Assembly: GCA_004570425.1 (NCBI GenBank)
Contig: SPQJ01000014.1
Location: 24,408 to 88,407 of the forward strand
Direction of reading: 5' to 3'
DNA: 64,000 nt
DNA from: Bacillus sp. AZ43
GTDB lineage: Bacteria > Actinomycetota > Actinomycetes > Mycobacteriales > Geodermatophilaceae
The notes below the pieces were generated by a model. That model had not been told where the DNA came from. It worked only from the letters and a program-made list of their open reading frames with translations, and made no database searches. The translations under genes were made by a program, and so were the position numbers. Below are positions 38,469-49,805 of the stretch, in pieces; position 1 is the stretch's first letter, and each line of letters opens with the position of its first letter.

Positions 38469-38957
38469 ATGGAGGAACCGCGCTGGCTGTCGCCGTCCGA
38501 GGACCGCGCCTGGCGGGCATGGCGCCGGATGCACACGGCCCTACCGGCCCAGCTCGCCCAGGACCTGTGGAAGGACAGCCGCCTGTCCGATCCGGACTTC
38601 GAGGTCCTGTCCACCCTGTCCGAGGCCACCGACCACCGCCGCCGGTTGAGCGAGCTGGCCGCCAAGATGCTCTGGTCGCGCAGCCGGCTGTCCCACCACG
38701 TCACCCGGATGCAGGCCAGGGGCCTCGTCACCCGGGACGAGGACCCCACCGACGGCCGGGGCAGCTTCGTCACCCTGACGCCGCACGGGTTCGAGATCCT
38801 GCGCGCAGCCGCCGTGCACCACCTGTCCTCGGTGCGCAGGCACCTCATCGACCTGCTCAGCGAGGACGAGCTCGACGTGCTCGCCACCATCGCGGAACGG
38901 GTCGTCGACCGCCTGGACAGCGCGCGGGCCGCGACCGGGGAAGGCGCGCCCCGCTAG
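38469..38957 (+). CDS. MarR-family transcriptional regulator
   Basis: 162-residue winged-helix protein. DFEVLSTLSEATDHRRRLSELAAKMLWSRSRLSHHVTRMQARGLVTRDEDPTDGRGSFVTLTPHG covers the HTH (LSRHVTRMQARG-like recognition helix) and the wing. Dimerisation helices lie at both ends. It is divergent from the YczE-like/flavin-reductase operon with twin palindromes between, the usual MarR autoregulatory layout. The ATG is 6 bases after TAGGCT, so the message is probably leaderless. Ligand unknown. Confidence 0.93.
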   Translation: MEEPRWLSPSEDRAWRAWRRMHTALPAQLAQDLWKDSRLSDPDFEVLSTLSEATDHRRRLSELAAKMLWSRSRLSHHVTRMQARGLVTRDEDPTDGRGSFVTLTPHGFEILRAAAVHHLSSVRRHLIDLLSEDELDVLATIAERVVDRLDSARAATGEGAPR

Positions 38958-38964
38958 CCCGCGC

Positions 38965-39726
38965 TCAGTCCGAGGTCTGCAGCAGCCGCGGCAGCGCGAC
39001 CCCGATCGGCTCGCGGACGACGAGGTCGGCGAGGTCGTCGTAGGGCGTGGGCTCGGCGTTCACGATCACCACGCGGGCCCCGCTCCTGGCGGCCAGCTCG
39101 GTGAGCCCGGCCGCGGGGTGCACCGTCAGCGAGGTGCCGACCGCCATGAACACGTCGCAGTCGGTGCTGGCCTGCGCGGCCGCATCGATGACGTCGGCGT
39201 CCAGCACCTGCCCGAAGCTGATCGTCGCCGATTTGAGGATTCCGCCGCAGACCAGGCAGGCCGGGTCGGGATCGCCGGCGTCGATCCGGGCCATGGCGCT
39301 GTCCATGCTGGTGCGGTCCCCGCAGGAGAGGCACTCGACCTCGTGGATGGTCCCGTGCAGCTCGCGGACGACGTCGGTCGAGGAACCCGCGGCCTGGTGC
39401 AGCCCGTCGATGTTCTGGGTGAGCAGCGCCCGCAGCCGCCCCTGTCGCTCGAGGTCGGCCAGCGCCCGGTGCCCGGCGTTGGGCGCGACGTCGCCCACCT
39501 GCATGTCCGAGCGCATCCGCCACGCCTTGCGGCGGATGTCCGGGTCGTTCACGTAGTACGACAGCGTCACCAGCTTCTCGGCGTCCGGGTCCCTGGTCCA
39601 GACGCCGTTGGGCCCCCGGTAGTCGGGGATGCCGCTCTCCGTGGAGATGCCCGCCCCGGTGAGGACGACGATGCGCCGCGCCTCGGTCAGCCAGGCGGGC
39701 AGCGGCTCGGGAAGGGCTCCGGTCAC
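38965..39726 (-). CDS. Sir2-family NAD-dependent protein deacylase
   Basis: Sirtuin of 253 residues. GAGISTESGIPDYRGPNGVW binds NAD, TQNIDGLHQAAG follows, and the catalytic His124 is in ELHGTIHEVEC. A zinc ribbon with C132, C135, C157 and C160 is present. VGTSLTVHPAAGL and IVNAEPTPYD close the fold. It probably deacetylates or depropionylates metabolic enzymes such as acyl-CoA synthetases; one is encoded 2 kb away, but that pairing is only suggestive. The GTG start overlaps the PAP2 gene's stop (GTGA). Convergent with the MarR gene. Confidence 0.95.
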   Translation of the reverse strand: MTGALPEPLPAWLTEARRIVVLTGAGISTESGIPDYRGPNGVWTRDPDAEKLVTLSYYVNDPDIRRKAWRMRSDMQVGDVAPNAGHRALADLERQGRLRALLTQNIDGLHQAAGSSTDVVRELHGTIHEVECLSCGDRTSMDSAMARIDAGDPDPACLVCGGILKSATISFGQVLDADVIDAAAQASTDCDVFMAVGTSLTVHPAAGLTELAARSGARVVIVNAEPTPYDDLADLVVREPIGVALPRLLQTSD

Positions 39727-40703
39727 GCGCCCACGGTAGGGGCGCCGGCCCGCCTGCGCGCCCGCCGGGCGCGCAGGCCGGCGGCGGCCAGGACGACGCC
39801 GCCGGCGTACAGCGCGCCCAGCAGGGTGTCGACGACGTAGTGCTCACCGGCCCACACCAGCACGACCGCCATGGCCGGGCCGTAGGCGAGCAGCGCCACC
39901 CGCTGCCAGGTCCGGCGCGCCACCGGCAGCAGCACGAGGCAGGTGAGGAACGCGAACGCGGTGTGCAGCGACGGGATCGCCGCCACCTGGTTCACCTGCC
40001 CCTGGCTGTCGGCGAGCAGCGCCCCGGCGCGGGGCAGCCCGAGCACCTCCCAGCCGGCGCCGCTGAGCCGGCGCACCGGCTCGATCACGCCGTCCTTCGC
40101 GGCCAGCCACGGCGGGGCCGCCGGGTAGACGACGTAGGTGAGCAGCCCAGCCGCCGACAGCCCGACCACCAGCCGGGCGTAGCGCGCCCAGGCCTCCCGC
40201 CGGCGGAGCCACAGGACGGCGAGGACCACCGGCGTCACCACGAAGTGGCTGGCGTAGACCACGGTGGCGAACGCCTGCCAGGCCGGGGCGTCCCAGTGCT
40301 GCTGCAGCACGACGGTCGGCAGGTCACCGCCGAACAGCCACCGGTCGGCGGCCGCCGGCTCGGTGACGCGCACGGTCGCGCCGAGACCGTCGGCCAGGCC
40401 CCGGCTGGCGTCGTAGAGGAGCAGCAGGGCGACCAGCGGCAGCCAGTCGGCGAGCAGCCGGACCAGGCGGCGCGCGCCGTCGGCGACCGCGTAGAGAGCC
40501 AGCCCGGCCAGCACCCAGCCGAGCAGGACGACCCGGTCGGTGGGCAGCCCGACGACCAGGCAGGTGCCGCCGAAGGAGAGCACCAGCAGTGCGCCGAGCG
40601 CCCACCGCAGGGTGCGTCGGCGGTCCGCCGTCCCGGCGACGGACGGGGTCGGGCGCGGGGCGGGGACGACCGCGACGAGCGGTGCCGGCTCCACGACGGT
40701 CAT
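39723..40703 (-). CDS. PAP2-superfamily integral membrane phosphatase/phosphotransferase
   Basis: 326 residues, about six membrane helices. The acid-phosphatase signature is PSLHTAFAFL and, 40 residues on, GEHYVVDTLLGALY, with the catalytic His residues. An upstream HFVVTPVVLAVLWLRRREAW and VVYPAAPPWL are typical of the actinobacterial inositolphosphotransferase/lipid-phosphatase branch. The first 30 residues are cytoplasmic and Pro-rich. Coupled to the sirtuin gene. Substrate unknown; a lipid phosphate is likely. Confidence 0.9.
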   Translation of the reverse strand: MTVVEPAPLVAVVPAPRPTPSVAGTADRRRTLRWALGALLVLSFGGTCLVVGLPTDRVVLLGWVLAGLALYAVADGARRLVRLLADWLPLVALLLLYDASRGLADGLGATVRVTEPAAADRWLFGGDLPTVVLQQHWDAPAWQAFATVVYASHFVVTPVVLAVLWLRRREAWARYARLVVGLSAAGLLTYVVYPAAPPWLAAKDGVIEPVRRLSGAGWEVLGLPRAGALLADSQGQVNQVAAIPSLHTAFAFLTCLVLLPVARRTWQRVALLAYGPAMAVVLVWAGEHYVVDTLLGALYAGGVVLAAAGLRARRARRRAGAPTVGA

Positions 40704-40948
40704 GGCGGGCGACGCTAGGGGTCGAAGGTCCCACGGGCCAGGAAGCGGGGCGCGGTTCACCCGCGGGCGTTGCCTCCCGTGGCTGCAGCGACGAGTGGGA
40801 GCAACCCGCCACGGAGGGTGACCGACGTCACCGGGTGAGGTGAGGTCCACCTGACCCGGTGCTCCTGGCGCTGAACTGGGATGATCGGGGATGGAAACGA
40901 GCGCGACGATCCAGCCGCGACGAACCAGCGAGGGGTAGGCGCAGAAGA

Positions 40949-43801
<2,853 letters not shown>

Positions 43802-43880
43802 TGGATCGGGGGCTGGGCGGTCGCGGGTACCTGCTCACCGGCGCGAGCCGGCGACCGGGTCTCGCGACCGCCCGCGCCTC

Positions 43881-44606
43881 GTGACCGGGGCGGCGGGCCC
43901 CGGCCGCCCCGTGCTGGTGGCCTGTGCGCACGGCACCCGCAGCCCCACCGGGCGGCGGCTCGTCGCCGAGCTGGCCCTCGCCGCCCGCGCCCGGCGTCCC
44001 GGCCTGGTGACGACGGCGGCGTTCGTCGACGTGCAGCCGCCCACGGTCGTCGACGTCGTCGCCGGGCTCGCCGCCGAGGGTCGGGCGGCCGTCGTCGTGC
44101 CGCTGCTGCTGTCGGGCGGTTACCACGTGCACGTCGACATCGCGGGTGCCGTGGCCGGCGCGGAGGGGACGGTTGCGGCGCGGCCGCTGGGCCCCGATCC
44201 GCGGCTGGTCGAGGTGCTGCACGAGCGGCTGGTGCAGTCCGGCGCCGATCCGCGCGACCCGCTGACCGCCGTGGTCCTGGCCGCCGCCGGGTCCAGCGAC
44301 CCGCGCTCGGTGGCCGACGTCGAGGACACCGCCGACCTGCTGCAGCGCTCCTGGGCCGGGCCGGTGACCACCGGGTACGGATCAGCCGCGCAGCCGGCGG
44401 TGCCCGACGCGGTGACCGCTGCCCGTCGGGGCGGTGCGGAGCGCGTTGTGGTGGCGTCCTACCTGCTGGCGCCGGGGCACTTCCACGACAAGCTGGCCCG
44501 GGCGGGGGCCGATGCGGTCACCGCTCCCCTGCTGCCCGACGACCGGGTCGCCGACGTCCTGCTCGACCGCTACGACGCCGCGGTGGCCGCCGGCGACCAG
44601 GGCTGA
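43881..44606 (+). CDS. CbiX-type sirohydrochlorin chelatase family protein
   Basis: 241-residue chelatase fold in two related halves. The first starts PVLVACAHGTRSPTGRR with the metal-site His and has LLLSGGYHVHVDI; the second has VVLAAAGSSDPRSVADVE and ASYLLAPGHFHDKL. This is the long (two-domain) CbiX form. It may insert iron or cobalt into sirohydrochlorin for sirohaem or cobalamin, but no sirohaem or nitrite/sulfite reductase gene is nearby. GTG start at 43881 without a good ribosome site. Its last four residues GDQG and its stop are part of a hairpin shared with the convergent dehydrogenase. Confidence 0.88.
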   Translation: MTGAAGPGRPVLVACAHGTRSPTGRRLVAELALAARARRPGLVTTAAFVDVQPPTVVDVVAGLAAEGRAAVVVPLLLSGGYHVHVDIAGAVAGAEGTVAARPLGPDPRLVEVLHERLVQSGADPRDPLTAVVLAAAGSSDPRSVADVEDTADLLQRSWAGPVTTGYGSAAQPAVPDAVTAARRGGAERVVVASYLLAPGHFHDKLARAGADAVTAPLLPDDRVADVLLDRYDAAVAAGDQG

Positions 44607-44630
44607 GGTCCCGCGGGCTCAGCCCTGGTC
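44595..44630. terminator. Bidirectional terminator made of two coding 3' ends
   Basis: GACCAGGGCTGA (44595-44606) is the last three codons plus stop of the chelatase gene. TCAGCCCTGGTC (44619-44630) is the same sequence read for the convergent dehydrogenase. The 12-base arms are perfect complements around a 12-base loop, and both proteins end in DQG. Confidence 0.85.
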
Positions 44631-45779
44631 GCGGCCCACGACGAGGACCGGCTTGAGGGTCTTCCCGCTGCGCATGTCGTCGAGAGCCTCGTTGGCCTCG
44701 GCGAGCGGGTAGTGGGTCAGCAGCGCCGACAGGTCGAAGCGGGCCGCCAGAGCGGGCACCGACTGCACGTACTGCAGGTGGTCGGCGGCCGAGAAGGCCC
44801 AGCTGCCCAGCATGCGCAGCTGCTTCTTGGTGATGAAGTGCGGGTTGATCATCGTGGGCCCGTGATCGGTGTACTGACCGACCACCAGGTAGGTCGCTCC
44901 TCGTCGGGCCATGTCGATGCCCTCCGCCACCGCCGTCGGCGCACCGGTGGCCTCGATGACGAAGTCGGCGCCACGCCCGTCGGGGGTCTGCGCCAGCACC
45001 TGGGCCAGGCGCTCCTCCGGCGTGGTGTCGAAGATGTCGATGTGCAGGTCGCCGATGCCGAGCTGCCTCGCCGTGTCGAGCCGGTTCGCCGGTCCGCCCA
45101 CCAGGATCACGGTGGCGGCACCGGCCAGCTGGGCGAGCATGGCGGCCGCCAGGCCGACCGGCCCGCTCCCCTGCACCACGACGACGTCACCGGCCTCGGG
45201 TGTCGCCATGCTGTGCATCGCGTGCGTCGCCGTGGGGCCGGCGCAGCCGAGCGCGATGACCGCGTCCGGGGTCGCTCCCTCCGGCAGCTTGATCACGGTG
45301 GACCCGGGCTGCAGGTAGATCTGCTCCGCCCAGCCACCCGAGAGGTGCGGCCACTCGGCGGAGCTCTGGTTGATGCCGTAGACCTTCCGGGTCTCGCAGA
45401 GCGAGGGCTGCTGCTCGACCGTGCAGTAGAAGCACTGCCCGCACGGGATGTTCGACATCCACGAGATGGCGTCACCGACCTGCAGCGGCTGCCCGGTGGC
45501 GTCGGCCGTGACCCCCTCGCCCAGGGCCCGCACGACGCCGACCGCCTCGTGGCCGAGGACGACCGGGAGCGGGATGGGCATGCGGCCCTGCTGCAGGTGC
45601 ATGTCGGTGCCGCAGATCCCGGCGTGCGTCACGTCGGCGACGATCGCGCCGGGCTCCGGCGCGGCGGCCGGCAACCGGACCATGGCCAGCGGCGCATCGA
45701 ACGCCGACAGCTGCATGGCGTTCACGGTGGCCGCTGCGTCGACGGGGGTCGGTCGGGCCGAGGTCGAACTCGAGGTCAC
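44619..45779 (-). CDS. Zinc-dependent alcohol dehydrogenase (MDR family)
   Basis: 386-residue NAD(P)-dependent dehydrogenase. A 25-residue leader is followed by GICGTDMHLQQG and GHEAVGVVRALGEG (catalytic zinc Cys and His-Glu), then CGQCFYCTVEQQPSLC (structural zinc). The nucleotide loop is QGSGPVGLAAAMLAQLAGAATVILVGG. The substrate is not determined; sugar-alcohol, sugar-acid and aryl-alcohol enzymes share this plan. GTG start at 45779 with AGGAAA upstream. It is divergent from the quinone oxidoreductase-lysR pair, and a CCGATA palindrome lies between, so LysR control is likely. Confidence 0.92.
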   Translation of the reverse strand: MTSSSTSARPTPVDAAATVNAMQLSAFDAPLAMVRLPAAAPEPGAIVADVTHAGICGTDMHLQQGRMPIPLPVVLGHEAVGVVRALGEGVTADATGQPLQVGDAISWMSNIPCGQCFYCTVEQQPSLCETRKVYGINQSSAEWPHLSGGWAEQIYLQPGSTVIKLPEGATPDAVIALGCAGPTATHAMHSMATPEAGDVVVVQGSGPVGLAAAMLAQLAGAATVILVGGPANRLDTARQLGIGDLHIDIFDTTPEERLAQVLAQTPDGRGADFVIEATGAPTAVAEGIDMARRGATYLVVGQYTDHGPTMINPHFITKKQLRMLGSWAFSAADHLQYVQSVPALAARFDLSALLTHYPLAEANEALDDMRSGKTLKPVLVVGRDQG

Positions 45780-46183
45780 AGCGTTTCCTGACTGTCGGGC
45801 GGCCGCCGTCCTGACCGGACGGAGGAACCTGCGGACTGCACGCACGAGACGACCCGGCCGCCCGCGGGAAGGGGGCGAGGGCGGGGTCCGGCAGGTCGAC
45901 CGTAGGCGGGCCGCAGATCGGCAGTCAACGAGCCGATAGGGCTTATCGGAAATGCCGATCAGTGCGCCGGACCGGCTCCCGCCGGGCATTCCGCTATCGG
46001 GCGGGAGCGCCGAGGCAGCACCACTCGCTGCGCCATTCCTGGGGTTCCGGAAATGCCGCCGCCATCTCCTTCTCCGAACCCCACCGGTTCCCGAACTCCG
46101 CACCCGGGAGAATCGCCGCGACGCCGGCCACCCGAATCGGTGCTATTGCGTGTGGGCCCGGTCTTCCGTGGTTGACTGAGGAC
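45780..46183. other. Intergenic regulatory region of divergent oxidoreductase genes
   Basis: 404 bases without a supported gene. It contains the palindrome at 45933-45949, a direct repeat CGGAAATGCCG at 45947-45957 and 46048-46058, and GCTATCGGG near 45990. It is less GC-rich at its right end. These features fit a region bound by the LysR-type regulator encoded two genes to the right. Confidence 0.6.
45933..45949. promoter_or_regulatory. Candidate LysR-type operator (site A)
   Basis: CCGATAGGGCTTATCGG: perfect arms CCGATA/TATCGG around 5 bases, with the T-N11-A-like symmetry of LysR sites. A 17-base window at 54519-54535 agrees at 12 positions. It lies between the zinc dehydrogenase and the quinone oxidoreductase-lysR operon. 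Confidence 0.6.
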
Positions 46184-47188
46184 GTGCGCGCAATACGAGC
46201 AATGAAGCCCGGTGGTGCCGACGTCCTCGAGTACGGCGAGGTCCCCGACCCGACCCCGGGTCCGGGTGAACTGCTGGTCTCGATCATCGCCAGCGGCGTG
46301 AACTTCATCGACACCTACCGCCGCAGCGGGGTGTACGCCTCCGAGTTCCCCCACATCCCCGGCGCCGAGGCGATGGGCACCGTCGTGGGCGTGGGTGAGG
46401 GCGTCGAGGGCTTCGCGCTCGGCCAGCGCGTGGCGTGGGTCGACGTGCTGCGCTCGTACGCCGAGCTGACCGTCGTCCCCAGCGCCCGCGCCGTGCCCAT
46501 CCCCGACGGGCTGGACGACGCCGCCGCCGCGGCGCTTCCCCTCCAGGGCATCACCGCGCACTACCTGGCCGTCTCCACGTACCCGATCCGGTCGGGTGAG
46601 ACGGCGCTGGTCCACGCGGCGGCCGGCGGCGTCGGGCTCCTCCTCACCGAGCTCGCCGTCTCCCGGGGCGCGCGCGTGATCGGCACGGTCAGCACGGAGG
46701 AGAAGGAGCGGCTCGCCCGCGAAGCGGGCGCCCACGACGTCATCCGCTACGACGCCTTCGCCGACCTCACGACCGAGCTGCCGGACGCCGTCCGCGACCT
46801 GATGGGCGGCCGGGGCGTCGACGTCGTCTACGACGGCGTCGGGAAGGCGACGTTCGAGGCCTCCCTCGGCTCGCTGCGTCCGCGCGGCATGGTGGCGCTC
46901 TTCGGGGCGGCGTCCGGCCAGGTCCCCCCGTTCGACCTGCAGAGGCTGATCGGGTTCCACTCGGCGTACGTCACCCGGCCGACCATCGGCGACTACATCG
47001 CCGACCGGGAGGAGCTCACCTGGCGGGCCCGCGAGGTGTTCGAGGCGGCCGCCGCGGGAGTGCTCACGGCACGGGTCGGCGGCCTGTACCCGCTGGAGGA
47101 GGCGGCCACCGCGCACCGGGACCTCGAGAGCCGGCGGACGACCGCCAAGCTCCTCCTGGTCCCACCGGGGTCGCCGCTGCGCTCATGA
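46184..47188 (+). CDS. Quinone oxidoreductase family protein (MDR, zinc-independent)
   Basis: 334-residue QOR. It starts VRAIRAMKPGGADVLEYGEVPDP; the enzyme fold includes SGVNFIDTYRRSGVY (classic QOR signature), LPLQGITAHYL and VHAAAGGVGLLLTELAVSRGARVIGTVS. No zinc cysteines. Ends TTAKLLLVPPG. NADPH-quinone reductase activity is the family norm. GTG at 46184 with TGAGG upstream. Its stop overlaps the lysR ATG (ATGA), so regulator and enzyme are one operon. Confidence 0.92.
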   Translation: MRAIRAMKPGGADVLEYGEVPDPTPGPGELLVSIIASGVNFIDTYRRSGVYASEFPHIPGAEAMGTVVGVGEGVEGFALGQRVAWVDVLRSYAELTVVPSARAVPIPDGLDDAAAAALPLQGITAHYLAVSTYPIRSGETALVHAAAGGVGLLLTELAVSRGARVIGTVSTEEKERLAREAGAHDVIRYDAFADLTTELPDAVRDLMGGRGVDVVYDGVGKATFEASLGSLRPRGMVALFGAASGQVPPFDLQRLIGFHSAYVTRPTIGDYIADREELTWRAREVFEAAAAGVLTARVGGLYPLEEAATAHRDLESRRTTAKLLLVPPGSPLRS

Positions 47189-48132
47189 GCGCTCTCGACG
47201 GCTACCGGCTCGAATGGCTGTCCAGCTTCCTCGCCGTCGTCGACCACGGCGGGTTCGCGGCGGCCGCGGAGAACGTCTACCGCTCGCAGCCGAGCATCAG
47301 CTCCCACGTCGCCGAACTGGAGCACCGGCTCGGCGCGGTGCTCTTCGACCGGAAGGAGCGCCCGGTCCGCCTGACGGAGGCCGGGGTGGCGTTCCTCGTC
47401 CACGCCCGCGCGGTGCAGGCGGAGCTGGAGGCGGGCGAGGCGGAGGTGCAAGCCGTCCTGGGCCTGCTCCGCGGACGCGTCCGCCTGGCGTGCTACCCGA
47501 GCGCCGGCGCCGCGTTCGTGCCCGCCCTGCTCCGCGAGTTCACGACCCAGTACCCGGCGGTCGAGGTCAGCCTGCTCGAGGGTGCGCCCGTCGACCTGGG
47601 GGCGGCCCTCCAGGCGGGGGACGCCGACCTCGCCATCCGGCCCCTGCTGCCGGTGCCGCGGGAGACGTCGGTCGCGCACGACGTCCTGTGGGTGGAGCCG
47701 CTGGTGGCCGTCGTGGCCGAGGACCACCCGCTGTCGCGGTTCGGCAGCATGGACCTCGCCCGCCTCTCCGACGAGCGGCTCATCACGCTCGGTTCCGGCA
47801 CGCAGCGCAGCACGGAGCCGACCGAGATCGACCACGCCCTCCGGGACGCCGGCCTGGAGGCGCGCGTGGTCCTGCGCACCAACGAGCCGCAGACGCTCGT
47901 GGCGCTGGCTCGCGGTGGCCACGGCGTCGGGGTGACGAACCTCCTGGCCGCGGCCGTCTCCGAGACCCGGGGGACGCGGGTCATCCCCCTCCACGGGACC
48001 ACCCACCGTCGCGAGGTCGGCGTGTTCTGGGACGGCGCCCGGGCCATGCAGCCGGCGGTCCGCGAGCTCCTCGACCTGACCCTCGGCATGCCGGTCCCGG
48101 ACGCCGTCCAGCGGTACGAGCGGCGCGCCTGA
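47185..48132 (+). CDS. LysR-family transcriptional regulator
   Basis: 315 residues. N-terminal HTH: LEWLSSFLAVVDHGGFAAAAENVYRSQPSISSHVAELEHRLGAVLFDRKERPVRLTEAG. The C-terminal periplasmic-binding-like domain (95-300) senses a small ligand. It follows and overlaps a quinone oxidoreductase gene and is convergent with the KDG-kinase/ABC-transporter operon. CCGATA-type half-sites in three nearby control regions (45.9, 54.5 and 55.1 kb) make it the likely regulator of the whole cluster. Coinducer unknown; a sugar-acid intermediate is a guess. Confidence 0.94.
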   Translation: MSALDGYRLEWLSSFLAVVDHGGFAAAAENVYRSQPSISSHVAELEHRLGAVLFDRKERPVRLTEAGVAFLVHARAVQAELEAGEAEVQAVLGLLRGRVRLACYPSAGAAFVPALLREFTTQYPAVEVSLLEGAPVDLGAALQAGDADLAIRPLLPVPRETSVAHDVLWVEPLVAVVAEDHPLSRFGSMDLARLSDERLITLGSGTQRSTEPTEIDHALRDAGLEARVVLRTNEPQTLVALARGGHGVGVTNLLAAAVSETRGTRVIPLHGTTHRREVGVFWDGARAMQPAVRELLDLTLGMPVPDAVQRYERRA

Positions 48133-48133
48133 C

Positions 48134-48162
48134 GGCCGGCCGCGCGAGGTGCGCGGCCGGCC
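48134..48162. terminator. Bidirectional terminator between lysR and KDG kinase
   Basis: GGCCGGCCGCGC (48134-48145) pairs perfectly with GCGCGGCCGGCC (48151-48162) around 5 bases, one base after the lysR stop and 3 before the kinase stop. Confidence 0.9.
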
Positions 48163-48165
48163 GGC

Positions 48166-49125
48166 TCAGCGGCGCCCGGCGACGCCCCGCAGCTCGGCGA
48201 ACAGCTCGTCGGCGACCCGGCGGGACGGGATGGGGCTGACCGCCCCCAGGCTCTGCACGACGCGCGAGGCCGCCGCGGCGGCGAAGGTCGCCGCCTCCAC
48301 CGGCGAGCGCCCCTCGACCATCGACACGGCGAACGCCGCGTCGAACGTGTCCCCCGCGCCGGTGGTGTCCTTGGCGCGCACCTTGAGCGCGGGGATCGCC
48401 TCGTAGCCGTCGGCGCTGGCCACGGCGGCACCCACCCCACCCATCTTCAGCACGACCAGCGGCGCGCCGAGGGAGAGCAGCTCCTGGGTGATGGCGCGCG
48501 GGTCGTCGTAGCCGGTGAGCAGCCGCCCCTCGTCCAGGTTCGGCAGGACGACGTCGCACATCGGCACCGTGTACCGCGCCATCGCGCGGGCCTGGTCCAG
48601 GGACCACAGGCGCGGGCGGATGTTGGGGTCGTAGGTGACGAGCGTGTCGGCCGCCCGCGCGCGCTCGATGGCGCTGAACACGGTGTCGCACGCCGTGCGG
48701 CTGATCGCCTGCGTGATGCCCGTGACGTGCACGACGCGCGCCTGCTCGATCCAGCCGGCCGGGAGGTCCGCCGGGCGCAGCCGGGAAGCCGCCGAGCCGG
48801 CCCGCCGGTAGACGAACTCGGGGGACGAGCCCTCCCGGAGGATGAAGTAGAGCCCGGTCGGGTGCTCGGCGTCGGTGATGACGTGCTGCGCCTGGACCCC
48901 CTCGGACTCCCACAGCCCCCGCAGCAGTTCGCCGAACTGGTCCTCCCCCACCCGCGTCAGGTAGCCCGAGCGTCCGCCGAGCCGGCTGGCGGCCACGGCG
49001 AAGTTGGAGCTGTCCCCGCCGAAACCCACGCTGTACAGGGATCCTGCCCGGGGACCGCCGACGGCCTCGGCATTGAACTCGACCATCGGCTCGCCGAACG
49101 AGACGATGTCTGGCACGTACGTCAT
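48166..49125 (-). CDS. kdgK: 2-keto-3-deoxygluconate kinase (PfkB family)
   Basis: Ribokinase-fold sugar kinase of 319 residues. SFGEPMVEFN and GFGGDSSNFAVAASRLGG at the N-terminus bind substrate. TYDPNIRPRLW is typical of KDG kinases. The C-terminal PfkB signature DTTGAGDTFDAAFAV holds the catalytic Asp. With the downstream-pathway KDPG aldolase two genes up the operon, it would phosphorylate KDG to KDPG. Other ketoacid sugars (for example a 2-keto-3-deoxygalactonate) remain possible. It is last in the long operon that begins with the ABC importer genes. 20 bases separate it from the RraA-like gene. Confidence 0.88.
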   Translation of the reverse strand: MTYVPDIVSFGEPMVEFNAEAVGGPRAGSLYSVGFGGDSSNFAVAASRLGGRSGYLTRVGEDQFGELLRGLWESEGVQAQHVITDAEHPTGLYFILREGSSPEFVYRRAGSAASRLRPADLPAGWIEQARVVHVTGITQAISRTACDTVFSAIERARAADTLVTYDPNIRPRLWSLDQARAMARYTVPMCDVVLPNLDEGRLLTGYDDPRAITQELLSLGAPLVVLKMGGVGAAVASADGYEAIPALKVRAKDTTGAGDTFDAAFAVSMVEGRSPVEAATFAAAAASRVVQSLGAVSPIPSRRVADELFAELRGVAGRR

Positions 49126-49145
49126 GACCGCGATCGACCCGCCGC

Positions 49146-49805
49146 TCAGATGCGGTTGTACTTGGCGAGACCGGCGGCCAGCGAGCCCGACTCGAGGATG
49201 AGGCGGGTCTGCTCCCGCTCCCGCTCCTCGATCGAGGTCGCGCCCTCCAGCACCTGGGCGACCAGGGCCTGCGGAACCGCCACCACGCCGTCGCCGTCAC
49301 CGACGACGAGGTCACCCGGGTAGACGGTCACCCCGCCGCAGCGGACCGGCTCGTTGGCCGCGACCGTCTTGAACCGGCCGACCGTCGTGGCCGTCACCGT
49401 CGACCGCGCGAAGACCGTGAAGCCGAAGTCGCGCTGGATCTCCTCCACGTCCCGCATGCCGCCGTCCAGGACGGCTCCGGCGAGGCCGTTGGCCACGGCG
49501 CCGGCCGTCATGAGGCCGCCCCACACCGCGACCTCGGTCTCCTCGCCGATGTCGATCACGACGACGGAGCCGGGCGCGGAGGCGTCGATGACGTCGAGCG
49601 CGTGCTGCGGGGGGACCCGCTCGGCGGTGGGGACCTCGCGCACGGTCACCGCCGGCCCGACCAGCTTGGAGCCGGTCCGGAGCCGGATCTGCGAGGACAT
49701 GTAGCCGTGGACACCGAGCTCCTGCAGGGCGTCGGAGACCGAGGCCGTGGTGATCCCGCGGAAGGCCTCGATGGTCTCGGCGGAGTAGACGGCGGGGGTG
49801 GTCAT
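49146..49805 (-). CDS. RraA-like aldolase/decarboxylase (HMG/CHA aldolase family)
   Basis: 219 residues of the RraA/demethylmenaquinone-methyltransferase-like family. Members are RNase regulators or class II pyruvate aldolases and oxaloacetate decarboxylases. Visible motifs are TTASVSDALQELG, VVVIDIGEETEVAVWGGLMTAGAVANGLAGAVLDGGMRD (with the G-G-x6-A-x2-R-D-like metal/pyruvate site) and VYPGDLVVGDGDGVVAVP. Presence of the catalytic Arg-Asp pair and a catabolic operon favour an aldolase or decarboxylase acting on a keto acid. The ATG overlaps the eda stop (ATGA). Confidence 0.82.
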   Translation of the reverse strand: MTTPAVYSAETIEAFRGITTASVSDALQELGVHGYMSSQIRLRTGSKLVGPAVTVREVPTAERVPPQHALDVIDASAPGSVVVIDIGEETEVAVWGGLMTAGAVANGLAGAVLDGGMRDVEEIQRDFGFTVFARSTVTATTVGRFKTVAANEPVRCGGVTVYPGDLVVGDGDGVVAVPQALVAQVLEGATSIEEREREQTRLILESGSLAAGLAKYNRI

